This document shows, in pieces, positions 21,402 to 29,827 of a stretch of 64,000 bases of DNA. The translations under genes and the position numbers were made by a program. Under the pieces are notes generated by a model that worked only from the letters and a program-made list of their open reading frames with translations, did no database searches and was not told where the DNA came from. Within the stretch, counting starts at the first letter, position 1, and every line of letters begins with the position of its first letter. The stretch is from the IMG/VR virus record IMGVR_UViG_3300027503_000019, positions 1 through 64,000 of that record; one strand, 5' to 3'. Source of the stretch: a virus.

Positions 21402-22199
21402 ATGATAACGTACGCCGAACTCGAAGCAGTGATGCGGGCAAACCTTGACAGCGAGGGCAGCGATCGCTACCTTCCCGAACAGGACTACATCCCGGCCATG
21501 AACTCTGCTGTGTCCCGAGCCATGACGGCCATTGGCTGGTCTCTGGCAAATCGGGATGGCAGTGAGGAGGCTCTTCGAGACCTGACGTATGTTCGTGTAT
21601 TCCAGACCAACTCGGCGGGCGGGGTCGCAATCAGCGATCCCGCTCTCCTTGCCTCCCTCGGCCACGATATCTGGAATGTGTTGGGCGTGTACGCTCGTCC
21701 CGACACAATCCCAGCATCACCGTCACTCATACCAGCAGCAGATGACGTTTCACTGTACAGGGGTGATGTTGCTTGGGATGGCTCTGGCTCCCCTGTAGAG
21801 AGGGTTACGCTGGAGGAGGTTCCCCTGATCAAGGGCAACATGCTTATGAGCGGCAATGAGGTCTTGTCAGACAACCCAAAGCGGGTTACGTTCGCTTACT
21901 ACATCACTGGCAACGCATCTTCCTCTGGCTACAGCAGCGGACTTGGGGAGCTTCGCGTACTTCCAAAGAGCGCAACAAAGAAGTCGCTGATCGCAATTTC
22001 ATACCTGACAACCCCAACAGAGCTGACGCCGACCAACTACAACCAACCCGGCGTCGCCATCGAGTTTCCGCAGTCTATGAAGCGTACGCTTGCATCTTGG
22101 GCCCTTCAGTACATCTCTTGGAAGCAGGGGGATCAGACCAACCTGCAAATGAATGCACAGAAGGACGCGCAAGAATTGTTCTCGCTGACCACAAACTGA
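21402..22199 (+). CDS. Probable head-tail connector (neck) protein
   Basis: 265 residues, ATG at 21402, 6 nt after the previous stop. It starts with helices and an acidic loop (MITYAELEAVMRANLDSEGSDRYLP) like phage connector/adaptor proteins; the middle is beta-rich and the C-terminus helical. Three consecutive proteins of about 250 residues here (this and the next two) match the neck sets of short-tailed phages. Role from position and size only. Confidence 0.6.
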   Translation: MITYAELEAVMRANLDSEGSDRYLPEQDYIPAMNSAVSRAMTAIGWSLANRDGSEEALRDLTYVRVFQTNSAGGVAISDPALLASLGHDIWNVLGVYARPDTIPASPSLIPAADDVSLYRGDVAWDGSGSPVERVTLEEVPLIKGNMLMSGNEVLSDNPKRVTFAYYITGNASSSGYSSGLGELRVLPKSATKKSLIAISYLTTPTELTPTNYNQPGVAIEFPQSMKRTLASWALQYISWKQGDQTNLQMNAQKDAQELFSLTTN

Positions 22200-22200
22200 G

Positions 22201-22208
22201 TATCTTTG
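22201..22208 (+). promoter_or_regulatory. Internal promoter of the neck genes
   Basis: TATCTTTG starting one base after the previous stop, with ATTG 22 nt upstream and the next ATG 6 nt downstream. Confidence 0.6.
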
Positions 22209-22214
22209 TAGGCA

Positions 22215-22985
22215 ATGGCTACCACCTACGCACAGGTTGTTGATGACATCATGCTGGCGATGGGTTACACCCACGATGACAGCCTGCGCAACAAAGAAGC
22301 CGTACTCTACAACGTAAAGATCGCCCGGGACAAGCTCGTCTCCCAACAGCTGAACAAGGGTGACGTTACAGGAGACTACCGCCGAAACAGCAATCTGGTC
22401 TCCACGTTCATTGTTCCCATTGTCCACAACGACGTAGCCGATGGCGTAGTGACTGATTTCGACGCCAGCTACTTCGACCTTCCGACGACCATCTACTCGC
22501 TCAACCATGACGGAGGAGTGAGTTTTGTGCGCTACCTGCGCAATGAGATCCCATTCGGATGTCCTCCTGCCGTGGCCAAAGACCCGTTCACAGGAGCGTC
22601 ACTCGCATCCATACACACGTTCTACCTCGCTGAGTATCAGAAGCCAAAGCCCCAGCGTCCTTACTTCGCTCGCGCAAAAGCTCTGACCTCTGGCGGGGTT
22701 CACAAAGACCGCGTGTATCTCTTTGGCGTGTCTCAGGACGTCAAGCATCTGCTTGTTGGCTTGTATGCTACACCTGACTTCACGGAGATCGACCCCGATG
22801 CCCCGCTGGACATCGCAGAGGAACTCCTGATGCCCCTGAAGCAGATGGTGATCGACTTGGAGCGTTGGGCGCTGCAGGTTCCTCAAGAGCGCCTACGTAA
22901 CGATGGGAGAGACATGGAGCCCAATCAAATTGTCCGCACCGAGCGCCAGATGTCCCTCAACAACCCCATTCAACTCGATAACTAA
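22215..22985 (+). CDS. Probable neck / tail-completion protein
   Basis: 256 residues. Begins with a helix (YAQVVDDIMLAMGYTHDDSL), a common start for tail-terminator or connector proteins, then a beta-rich centre with the sequence YFDLPTTIYSLNHDGGVSFV and a helical end (MPLKQMVIDLERWALQVPQE). Only 2 nt separate it from the next gene. Assigned by neighbourhood. Confidence 0.6.
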   Translation: MATTYAQVVDDIMLAMGYTHDDSLRNKEAVLYNVKIARDKLVSQQLNKGDVTGDYRRNSNLVSTFIVPIVHNDVADGVVTDFDASYFDLPTTIYSLNHDGGVSFVRYLRNEIPFGCPPAVAKDPFTGASLASIHTFYLAEYQKPKPQRPYFARAKALTSGGVHKDRVYLFGVSQDVKHLLVGLYATPDFTEIDPDAPLDIAEELLMPLKQMVIDLERWALQVPQERLRNDGRDMEPNQIVRTERQMSLNNPIQLDN

Positions 22986-22987
22986 CA

Positions 22988-23737
22988 ATGCCCTTAGGAA
23001 ACGCCAAGTTTACCATGGGCGAGGTTATCGCCGCCGCAGCGCAGGAGCTCCGCGATCCGGAGTTCGGGCGGATGGGTAAGCCATTCTACGTCTCTGCCTG
23101 CCAGCGTGGCCTGACCGAGATGAACTCCTACACCAACTTCTACAAGAGGGTGTATGATGTTGCTGTGCCGGAGAATCTCATTCTGGATCTTCCGCAGGAC
23201 CTCACCGAGAAGGACGGTATCTACCTGTACAGCGGCGAGCAGTGCAACATCACCAACTCTACCATCCTCTGGATCAAGCCCAACATGTGGCACCAAGGCG
23301 GAGAAGGATACATCGCCAACAACAAGGGCAGGAACTACGATGCACTTCAGTGGTCGTTTGCCGGCACACAGACCCCTCCGCAGCACCTGTACTTCGCCGG
23401 TGAGCGCGATGGTAAACTGTACCTGAGTCCATCCTGCCGCGTCTTCCAGAAGATCCACATTGCCTACACTGGCTTGGGCATGGATTGCTTCGGAGAGGAC
23501 TTCGAGATCCCTCACTGGTGTCGCGAGGCCATCACCGACTTTGTCATCCACCGTGTAGCTCTGGCCATGGAGCGTGAAGACCCTCAGCACTTGGCTCGGG
23601 TCATCCAGCGCAAAGAGAACGAACTGAAATCCCCTACAGGGTCTTGGTGGACTGCCATCGGACGCTATAAGCGCCAAGATCGCAAGGGTCGCTACGACAC
23701 CACTGCGTACACTTACCGAGTAGGACATTTCCCGTAA
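22988..23737 (+). CDS. Probable neck protein
   Basis: 249 residues. N-terminal helices (MGEVIAAAAQELRDPEFGRM), then an RGLTEMNSYTNFYKR region and beta strands, with a C-terminal helix IPHWCREAITDFVIHRVALAMERED and a basic tail. This pattern of helical start and end around a beta core is seen in connector proteins of podoviruses, including crAss-like phages. No motif proves it. Confidence 0.6.
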   Translation: MPLGNAKFTMGEVIAAAAQELRDPEFGRMGKPFYVSACQRGLTEMNSYTNFYKRVYDVAVPENLILDLPQDLTEKDGIYLYSGEQCNITNSTILWIKPNMWHQGGEGYIANNKGRNYDALQWSFAGTQTPPQHLYFAGERDGKLYLSPSCRVFQKIHIAYTGLGMDCFGEDFEIPHWCREAITDFVIHRVALAMEREDPQHLARVIQRKENELKSPTGSWWTAIGRYKRQDRKGRYDTTAYTYRVGHFP

Positions 23738-23740
23738 GTC

Positions 23741-24487
23741 ATGCCAGACCCAAAGGATATACAGCCGTATGTGGCCAAAAACATGGCCGATTACTTCCGG
23801 AGAAGGAAGGCATTTAATGACAGCCTTTCTGCATACTCCAGAGGTCGTGCCCTTGCTCAAATAATGGATAGTGATGATGTTTGGACTGGCGGTGGCGGAT
23901 CTGCTTCGTTCAGGTCTAATATATACAACAATCCCCCATCTGTAGAGCGGCCAATTTACACGGCTCAAACCGGGGAGGGATTTCAGGTATACTTTCCAAA
24001 CTCTGTCGCAGAAAGCAAGTATAAAGCATATAGTAAAGCTGAGCAAAATTGGGTAGATCTTAATTCGAGGCTAATTCATAGAACTGTTCGAGATCGCCCA
24101 AATGCATTGGCGTGGGGTAATCAAGCATCTGCATTTCTTTCATCTGCATCAAAAGCCACAGTGAGGCCAATGGCGTTTTTTACCACAGAGGGAATGTACC
24201 CATTGCCCATTTGGCGCAGGCCAATCCAGCGGGTTTTACCGCCAGCAGAGACAAGCAAAATGAATGTAATACACCCGTCGGCTCCTAATCCAGAAATACC
24301 AGTACCCATTAGCTCGCCATCGCAAAGATCCGAGGTGCCAAAATATATATTCAAGCCTGGGTTTGTTGACGAAAAAGTTGCATCTTCGGCCAATCAGCCA
24401 GCGGCAGATGACGAACTCCTAACGAAAGAACAGTTGGAGTACAGGAGAAGGACTAAGCAGAAAAAAGTCAAGCCACTGAAGATCTAA
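23741..24487 (+). CDS. Unknown structural-module protein with divergent base composition
   Basis: 248 residues, overlapping the next gene by one base (TAATG). Mostly polar with proline-rich linkers and a lysine-rich end (RRRTKQKKVKPLKI). Its codons favour A and T far more than the neighbouring genes (many ATA, AAT, AAA, TTT), visible by eye between about 23,900 and 24,480, so it may have been acquired separately. No family recognised. Confidence 0.6.
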   Translation: MPDPKDIQPYVAKNMADYFRRRKAFNDSLSAYSRGRALAQIMDSDDVWTGGGGSASFRSNIYNNPPSVERPIYTAQTGEGFQVYFPNSVAESKYKAYSKAEQNWVDLNSRLIHRTVRDRPNALAWGNQASAFLSSASKATVRPMAFFTTEGMYPLPIWRRPIQRVLPPAETSKMNVIHPSAPNPEIPVPISSPSQRSEVPKYIFKPGFVDEKVASSANQPAADDELLTKEQLEYRRRTKQKKVKPLKI

Positions 24488-27400
24488 TGCCGAAGCTGCT
24501 ACACTTCCCTTGGTTGCGTCGCCTCCTCAACCGGGGGGTGAATACAGACGTGCGTCCTGAGATGATGCCTGACGGCACGGCTCGGGAGGCCATCAACGTA
24601 CGCCCTCGTTCCATTGCTGGCAACTCTGGTGCCGCCGAGTCCGTAGACGGCGAACAGATCCTGTACCCAGCACCGTTCGGTACCGGCTATGTCTTGATCG
24701 GTTCCGGTAGCTGCAATCAACGATTGGTTGAGTTTTGGGCGTCATCTACGCCGGGCGAGAACCCAGTCATCCGCGTGGATGGTGTTGTCGTGGCCAATAG
24801 CGAGAACATTCCGTATCGCTTTGACCGCCCGCTGCAGCTGGCCATCGTAGACGACCTGTACGGCACCAGCATCGCAGAGAACTCTGGCGCCGGTGGCAAC
24901 GTGATCGGCAGAGGTATTGTGTACCCTGCTGACCACTGGTCAAAGCCACTGTACTGGGACATCACACAGATGCTGACACTGGCCGCGCAGGGCGACCAGA
25001 CATACTTTGGGGCAAACTACAGCACCGACATCAACTCAGTGACCCTGCTGAGCTTGCCAGAGTTCCCTATCCACACCCGCAATGTGGAGCTCGGCTCTGG
25101 CGGACTCCTGACAGGGCAGTACGCCTACTCGCTGCGCTTTGTGACTCCGGCGGGAGACAGGACCAATCTCGGCCCAGAGACCCCGCTGATCTCTATCCCG
25201 CTCAAGCAGCACCCCATCGCTCCTTGGCAGCAGAACCAGTACCCGGGCGTTCTCACCATCGGCGGATACGTTGGAGAGGCCACTAACTACGGTATCGAGA
25301 TCAAGTTCCGGATCGATAACCGGTTCGGATTCAGCTTCGTCGAGATCGTGCGTCGCAGGATCAACGACGCCGACAACGTGGGCCAGTTGGAGGTTGTTGG
25401 CAAGATCCAGATCGTTCCCGGTCAGGTATCCATACAGGCGTTCATTGACCCATCTGACGCCATTTCCGACCCAGAGGTCATCCCGGACGACGAAATCGCC
25501 CAGCGAATTATTGCGTTCGACAAGCCAAAATCCGTCGAGTATTCTGACCGCCGCCTCACGTATGCTAATTTCGAAGTAGAGCCAAAGGTCATCGAGGTGG
25601 AATTCACCTCGCGCAACGGCAGCTACATCTTCCCGATCACGCAGGGTGTGTATACCCGTATCGGAGAGCCCGGCAACTACATCGACTGGAACGATGGCTA
25701 CTCGGATCCGGTCAACAACACCTACCTGAAGAGCTTTGCCCGTGGGGAGAAGTATGGGCTGGGTGTGATGTTCTGGGATCAGTACAGCTCTACCAGCTAC
25801 GTCACAGAGGTGGAGTCCGTTCCCGACGGAGGATACCAGTTCCCCAATCGCCTTGACCCAAAGCGCAACGACAGCCTTCAGTTATCTGATGACCCATGCA
25901 CTGGAGCCACTACGGACACCACGGCTCCGCAGGTCATCGAGGCCACGTTCGATGCCTTTACTCAGGGCTCTGCGCAAAAGAACTCAAGCTCTAACCCCGT
26001 CCCGGGATTCGAGGGCTATGACAACATTGCCGTCACCGCTGGCACAAACTCATTCTTCAATCCTTGGGGCCCAACCAACCCATTGACCATTACGGAGACT
26101 GGCACGAATGGCAACGACCAGACCCGGATGTCTCAATCCCCAGTGGCCAGAGGGACACCCACTACGAGCATTGACGACGCTGAGGCTATTCAGGGGGCTA
26201 TCTGGGCCCCTCGCCATCACGCACTTGGTGCTGCCATCTCTGGCATCATCAACATCCCTGACCGCATCAAGGCATTCAGTGTGATGCGTACCGCTCCTGC
26301 TGAGCGTGTTATTGCACAAGCCCTTGCTTGCTACATCCCAAGGCAGGAGCTTGTCGTTGTGGATGGACAGATCCGCAGCAAGTACGCAAAGCACTTGAAT
26401 CAGATCAGGCTTGTTGTTCCTGACTTCGCAAACTCCGTCGTTCCTCTGGATGTCATCGATAGGTTCGAAAGCAACCCATCTGGCTTCCGCCTGCAGTTTG
26501 TCCGTCCGGTCGGCTTCTACACCGAGATGTACCAAGCCCGGATGAATGACATGGTGTCGTACGCTGGTGTCAAGTTCGATGACGGATCCGTCAACACAGG
26601 ACTTCAGCCAGCGTCTGGCACGCAGGGCTACGACAACAACGTCGGCTATGGCTCTTGGAGAACCACGGGTCCAACAGCTGGCGTATTCGGTGGCCCAAAT
26701 GGAGGCAATATCGAAATAGCCGTAGACGCCGTACAGCGGGTGATATCCGAGAACGATGCCCTTTCTTGGCAGGTTGTCCTTGCTCAGGACGTGTATCAGC
26801 ACGAGGAAACAGACCCGGAAGAGTCATCTGCCAATGACCCAAGCTACCGCAGGTTCCACGAGCCTTGGTACGTGGTGAATATCATTGCCCCTGACGCAGA
26901 GGTGTCAAACGACAGTATCGACCGCTACATCAACACCGGATACCACGTCAAGACCGAGAGCTGTATTGGCGTGATCGATAGCGATGCAACCGTTCAGGAG
27001 TTTCCGCTGCTGAATGAGCGTCGTGGTGATGTCTACGCAGACCCGGTCACATTCCCAGCCCCGCCGCTGCCACTATCCTCCGGATCACTGAACCGGTATG
27101 TATGGGTGGAGACAAATGGTGTTGAGCGAGCTTGGTTATGCGTGACCAACAACAACGAAGCAGCGCTTGCATATCCAGCAATTGCCGCAGCGGTTGGTTT
27201 TGATGGGTCCGGCAATCCGATCGGCGGTTCCTACACCATGCAGGATGGCGTAGAGATCTTCGGCGTGTATGAGTTCATCGACCCGAACGACTGGACCTCT
27301 TCGTCTGCAGCACAATGGACGGGCTCTGTACAATTTGGCCTATGGGGTGGCACGCAGTTCCCCGTCCCGGAGATCGGGTCACGTATCGTGGTCAAGTACG

Positions 27401-29061
27401 ACAAGAACGAGCCTATTCGGTTCTTTGGTGGAGACGTAACGGTTGTGCCAAGCCTTGGCCTGCTATTCAATAGGTACGCGCACTTCACCCCAGACAACAA
27501 CACCGCTTCAGCTGCCGCAGCGCAGAGTGGGTCCGTTGGTGCGCCTGTTCCATATCGTGGCTGGCTAAGGAATCTGGACTACGGAATGTTTGGACAGCCG
27601 GATAACGCAGTCCCTGCCACGGAGGTGATAGACGTAAACAGAATCCGACAATGGGCCGTGTATTGGGACGCAGAGCAGCGATCAGCCTTACGGTTCTTGA
27701 ATGGTAATCCCGTGCAGCAGGGGCCGTTCGAATGGCCGCGCATGGGCTACATCATCAAGCCCAGTACATTCGACTCGTCATTGTATACAAACTCCGGCCT
27801 TGGCGGAAGCACATACCCGGCTGGTTGGTTCCAGTATCCACTCGTGAATGTCAATGGCGTTGACGCCGTTCGCCCAGACGACTACGTACAGGCTGGCTTC
27901 GGTGGATTCCTATGGCAGAGCGCACTGAACAACAACTACGTCCGACAGCCGTCCGTAAGCGGGTTTGGGGTGCCGTTCGATGACATCGGAGGCTACGAGG
28001 ATCGCAGGTACTTCCCCACGGGGATGATCACATCCCTTGAGCTCAATCCGCTGCTTCAGGACTCCCCCGGGCTTCGAACCTTCCTCGACTCGAACATGAA
28101 GGTGGTTTCGGAGGAAAATGGGGAGATCAAGGTCATTGCATCCGCCCTTGCCGGCGGCGGAAGGAACCTGTATGCGTGGACAGAGCGAGGCATTGTTCGC
28201 GTTCTGACCAATAAGCACATCCTGTCCGGAGCGTCTGGAGAGCAGGTGTCCACTCAATCCATTTCCAACTACTGGGGTGACGAGATGTGGATCTCGCGTA
28301 ACATTGGCCTGCCGGACCAGATGTGGCAGATGTTTGTCAAGGGCTTTGCCCCTACTGGCGATGGGTACGCAGACAACTTCTTCTGGGCCGACAGGAACTC
28401 CGTATATCGCATGGTCGGCGACAGCGTAACAGACATCGCTCGCGACAGCTTCTTGGCGTTCCTACTGCCCATCATCACCAGCTACTCTACCGGTTATGTG
28501 CCCGGTAGTAACGGGTTCTACAACCGTAAGTTCAATGAGGCTTGGATGTCGTTCAACATCAACGGCAAGAGAACGCTCGTTGTGTACAACCCGGCCATTG
28601 ATGCTTGGAATGGCTTGTATACCTACCAGTTCGATGGCTACACACAGGTGAACAACAACGTGTTCGGCCATCGGTCCCTGCAGACATTCAGTCTCGACAC
28701 TGGCTCGGTGATCAATGGCGCCACGCGCCCAGCTTCGATCACCGTTCCAATTGTTGGAGACCTTGATGCGTTCAAGGAGTTCATTCGCTGGAGGGTCATT
28801 GGTTCCAAGCCTGACAAGATCCAGATCCTTGACCCTGATGAGAACGTGATGTGCGAGATGCCTAATCCGCTTTCGCCGCCCAACCCACTATGGGTAAAGG
28901 AGTATGATGGATGGGAAGGATGGGCCGACAGGGTACTTTCTTCTTACGACCCCGCTCGCAAACTACCACAAAAGCAGTACTTTTACCTGCGCTTGGTGTG
29001 GAATACACCCGGCAGAAAGCAGGTGACGGCTCTGTCTGCACAACTAAAACCGATCAAGTAA
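24487..29061 (+). CDS. Large tail tube / stabilisation protein
   Basis: 1524 residues. Opens with RGVNTDVRPEMMPDGTAREAINVRPRS, a form (N-D-P-E-x(n)-DG-REAINVR) typical of large podoviral tail-stabilisation or tail-nozzle proteins, including those of crAss-like phages. The rest is a long series of beta strands with few charged helices, including fibronectin-like LTGQYAYSLRFVTPAGDRTN. Near the C-terminus is a propeller-like part (IALSG/NKHILSG, MWISRNIGLPDQMW, KRTLVVYNPAIDAWN). Likely forms the tail tube below the neck. Function is inferred from position, size and the N-terminal form. Confidence 0.7.
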   Translation: MPKLLHFPWLRRLLNRGVNTDVRPEMMPDGTAREAINVRPRSIAGNSGAAESVDGEQILYPAPFGTGYVLIGSGSCNQRLVEFWASSTPGENPVIRVDGVVVANSENIPYRFDRPLQLAIVDDLYGTSIAENSGAGGNVIGRGIVYPADHWSKPLYWDITQMLTLAAQGDQTYFGANYSTDINSVTLLSLPEFPIHTRNVELGSGGLLTGQYAYSLRFVTPAGDRTNLGPETPLISIPLKQHPIAPWQQNQYPGVLTIGGYVGEATNYGIEIKFRIDNRFGFSFVEIVRRRINDADNVGQLEVVGKIQIVPGQVSIQAFIDPSDAISDPEVIPDDEIAQRIIAFDKPKSVEYSDRRLTYANFEVEPKVIEVEFTSRNGSYIFPITQGVYTRIGEPGNYIDWNDGYSDPVNNTYLKSFARGEKYGLGVMFWDQYSSTSYVTEVESVPDGGYQFPNRLDPKRNDSLQLSDDPCTGATTDTTAPQVIEATFDAFTQGSAQKNSSSNPVPGFEGYDNIAVTAGTNSFFNPWGPTNPLTITETGTNGNDQTRMSQSPVARGTPTTSIDDAEAIQGAIWAPRHHALGAAISGIINIPDRIKAFSVMRTAPAERVIAQALACYIPRQELVVVDGQIRSKYAKHLNQIRLVVPDFANSVVPLDVIDRFESNPSGFRLQFVRPVGFYTEMYQARMNDMVSYAGVKFDDGSVNTGLQPASGTQGYDNNVGYGSWRTTGPTAGVFGGPNGGNIEIAVDAVQRVISENDALSWQVVLAQDVYQHEETDPEESSANDPSYRRFHEPWYVVNIIAPDAEVSNDSIDRYINTGYHVKTESCIGVIDSDATVQEFPLLNERRGDVYADPVTFPAPPLPLSSGSLNRYVWVETNGVERAWLCVTNNNEAALAYPAIAAAVGFDGSGNPIGGSYTMQDGVEIFGVYEFIDPNDWTSSSAAQWTGSVQFGLWGGTQFPVPEIGSRIVVKYDKNEPIRFFGGDVTVVPSLGLLFNRYAHFTPDNNTASAAAAQSGSVGAPVPYRGWLRNLDYGMFGQPDNAVPATEVIDVNRIRQWAVYWDAEQRSALRFLNGNPVQQGPFEWPRMGYIIKPSTFDSSLYTNSGLGGSTYPAGWFQYPLVNVNGVDAVRPDDYVQAGFGGFLWQSALNNNYVRQPSVSGFGVPFDDIGGYEDRRYFPTGMITSLELNPLLQDSPGLRTFLDSNMKVVSEENGEIKVIASALAGGGRNLYAWTERGIVRVLTNKHILSGASGEQVSTQSISNYWGDEMWISRNIGLPDQMWQMFVKGFAPTGDGYADNFFWADRNSVYRMVGDSVTDIARDSFLAFLLPIITSYSTGYVPGSNGFYNRKFNEAWMSFNINGKRTLVVYNPAIDAWNGLYTYQFDGYTQVNNNVFGHRSLQTFSLDTGSVINGATRPASITVPIVGDLDAFKEFIRWRVIGSKPDKIQILDPDENVMCEMPNPLSPPNPLWVKEYDGWEGWADRVLSSYDPARKLPQKQYFYLRLVWNTPGRKQVTALSAQLKPIK

Positions 29062-29814
29062 ATGCCAATCGCACCATTTATCCCGCTTGCAATGATGGGT
29101 GTTTCTGCCGTGGGCAACGCCATCCGTGGTGGCATTCAGGCAAAGCGGGCCAAGGGGCTTGAGGCTGACTTCGAGGCCGCAGACAAGGCCCTGCAGCCGG
29201 TGAGTCCCGAGCAATATGCCTATCTGAACCGCGTAAAGCAGATGGAGCGGTCCATGCGTATGGGCACAGACCCCACTACCGCCATGGCTCGCCGTGGGCT
29301 GCAGCAGGGTTTGGCGCAAACCCAGACAAACATCGGTCGTGTCGGCGGAGGGGCAAGCACCATCAGTGGTCTGCTTCGCGCCCAGCAGGGCTTCAATACC
29401 GGTATGGGCAATGTGGCCGCTGGTGCCGCTCAGAACGCAGACAACATGATGCGCTTTCAGGGCGGGCTGATCGACAACATCCAGAGCCGTATTTATGACC
29501 TTCAGATGAAGCGCCGTAGCTACGCTCAAGGCAAGGCTGCTTATGCTCGCCAAGCCGCTACCGACAGCGCAACTGCGGCTATTGGATCGCTGGCTCAGGC
29601 GGCTACGCTAATCCCCGCTGCCAATAAGTCATATGCCGATGCTCAGTGGGCCGGTACGCCGAAATCCCAGCAGTCTGCAATAATGACCAACCAGATCAAC
29701 TCATCCCTCCCTTCGGGTCGCGCAATGGTTGGAGAGTACGACATGCCGTCTCCGATGCAGCCTCGATGGGGAAGCGAGGTAACGCCAATCGGTCAGCGTC
29801 AGCCTCTTGGATAA
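29062..29814 (+). CDS. Probable internal virion protein
   Basis: 250 residues, starting one base after the previous stop. A hydrophobic start (MPIAPFIPLAMMGVSAVGNAI) and an alanine/glycine/glutamine-rich helical body resemble small internal (ejected) proteins of podoviruses such as T7 gp14-like proteins, which insert into the membrane during DNA entry. The C-terminus is proline-rich. It precedes two more candidate internal proteins. Confidence 0.6.
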   Translation: MPIAPFIPLAMMGVSAVGNAIRGGIQAKRAKGLEADFEAADKALQPVSPEQYAYLNRVKQMERSMRMGTDPTTAMARRGLQQGLAQTQTNIGRVGGGASTISGLLRAQQGFNTGMGNVAAGAAQNADNMMRFQGGLIDNIQSRIYDLQMKRRSYAQGKAAYARQAATDSATAAIGSLAQAATLIPAANKSYADAQWAGTPKSQQSAIMTNQINSSLPSGRAMVGEYDMPSPMQPRWGSEVTPIGQRQPLG

Positions 29815-29827
29815 ACAAGCAGTATAA

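Noticed and set aside
22994-24046. 350-residue minus-strand open frame over neck genes
   Set aside because: Antisense of two genes with clear spacing and overlaps on the plus strand; no sensible protein features.
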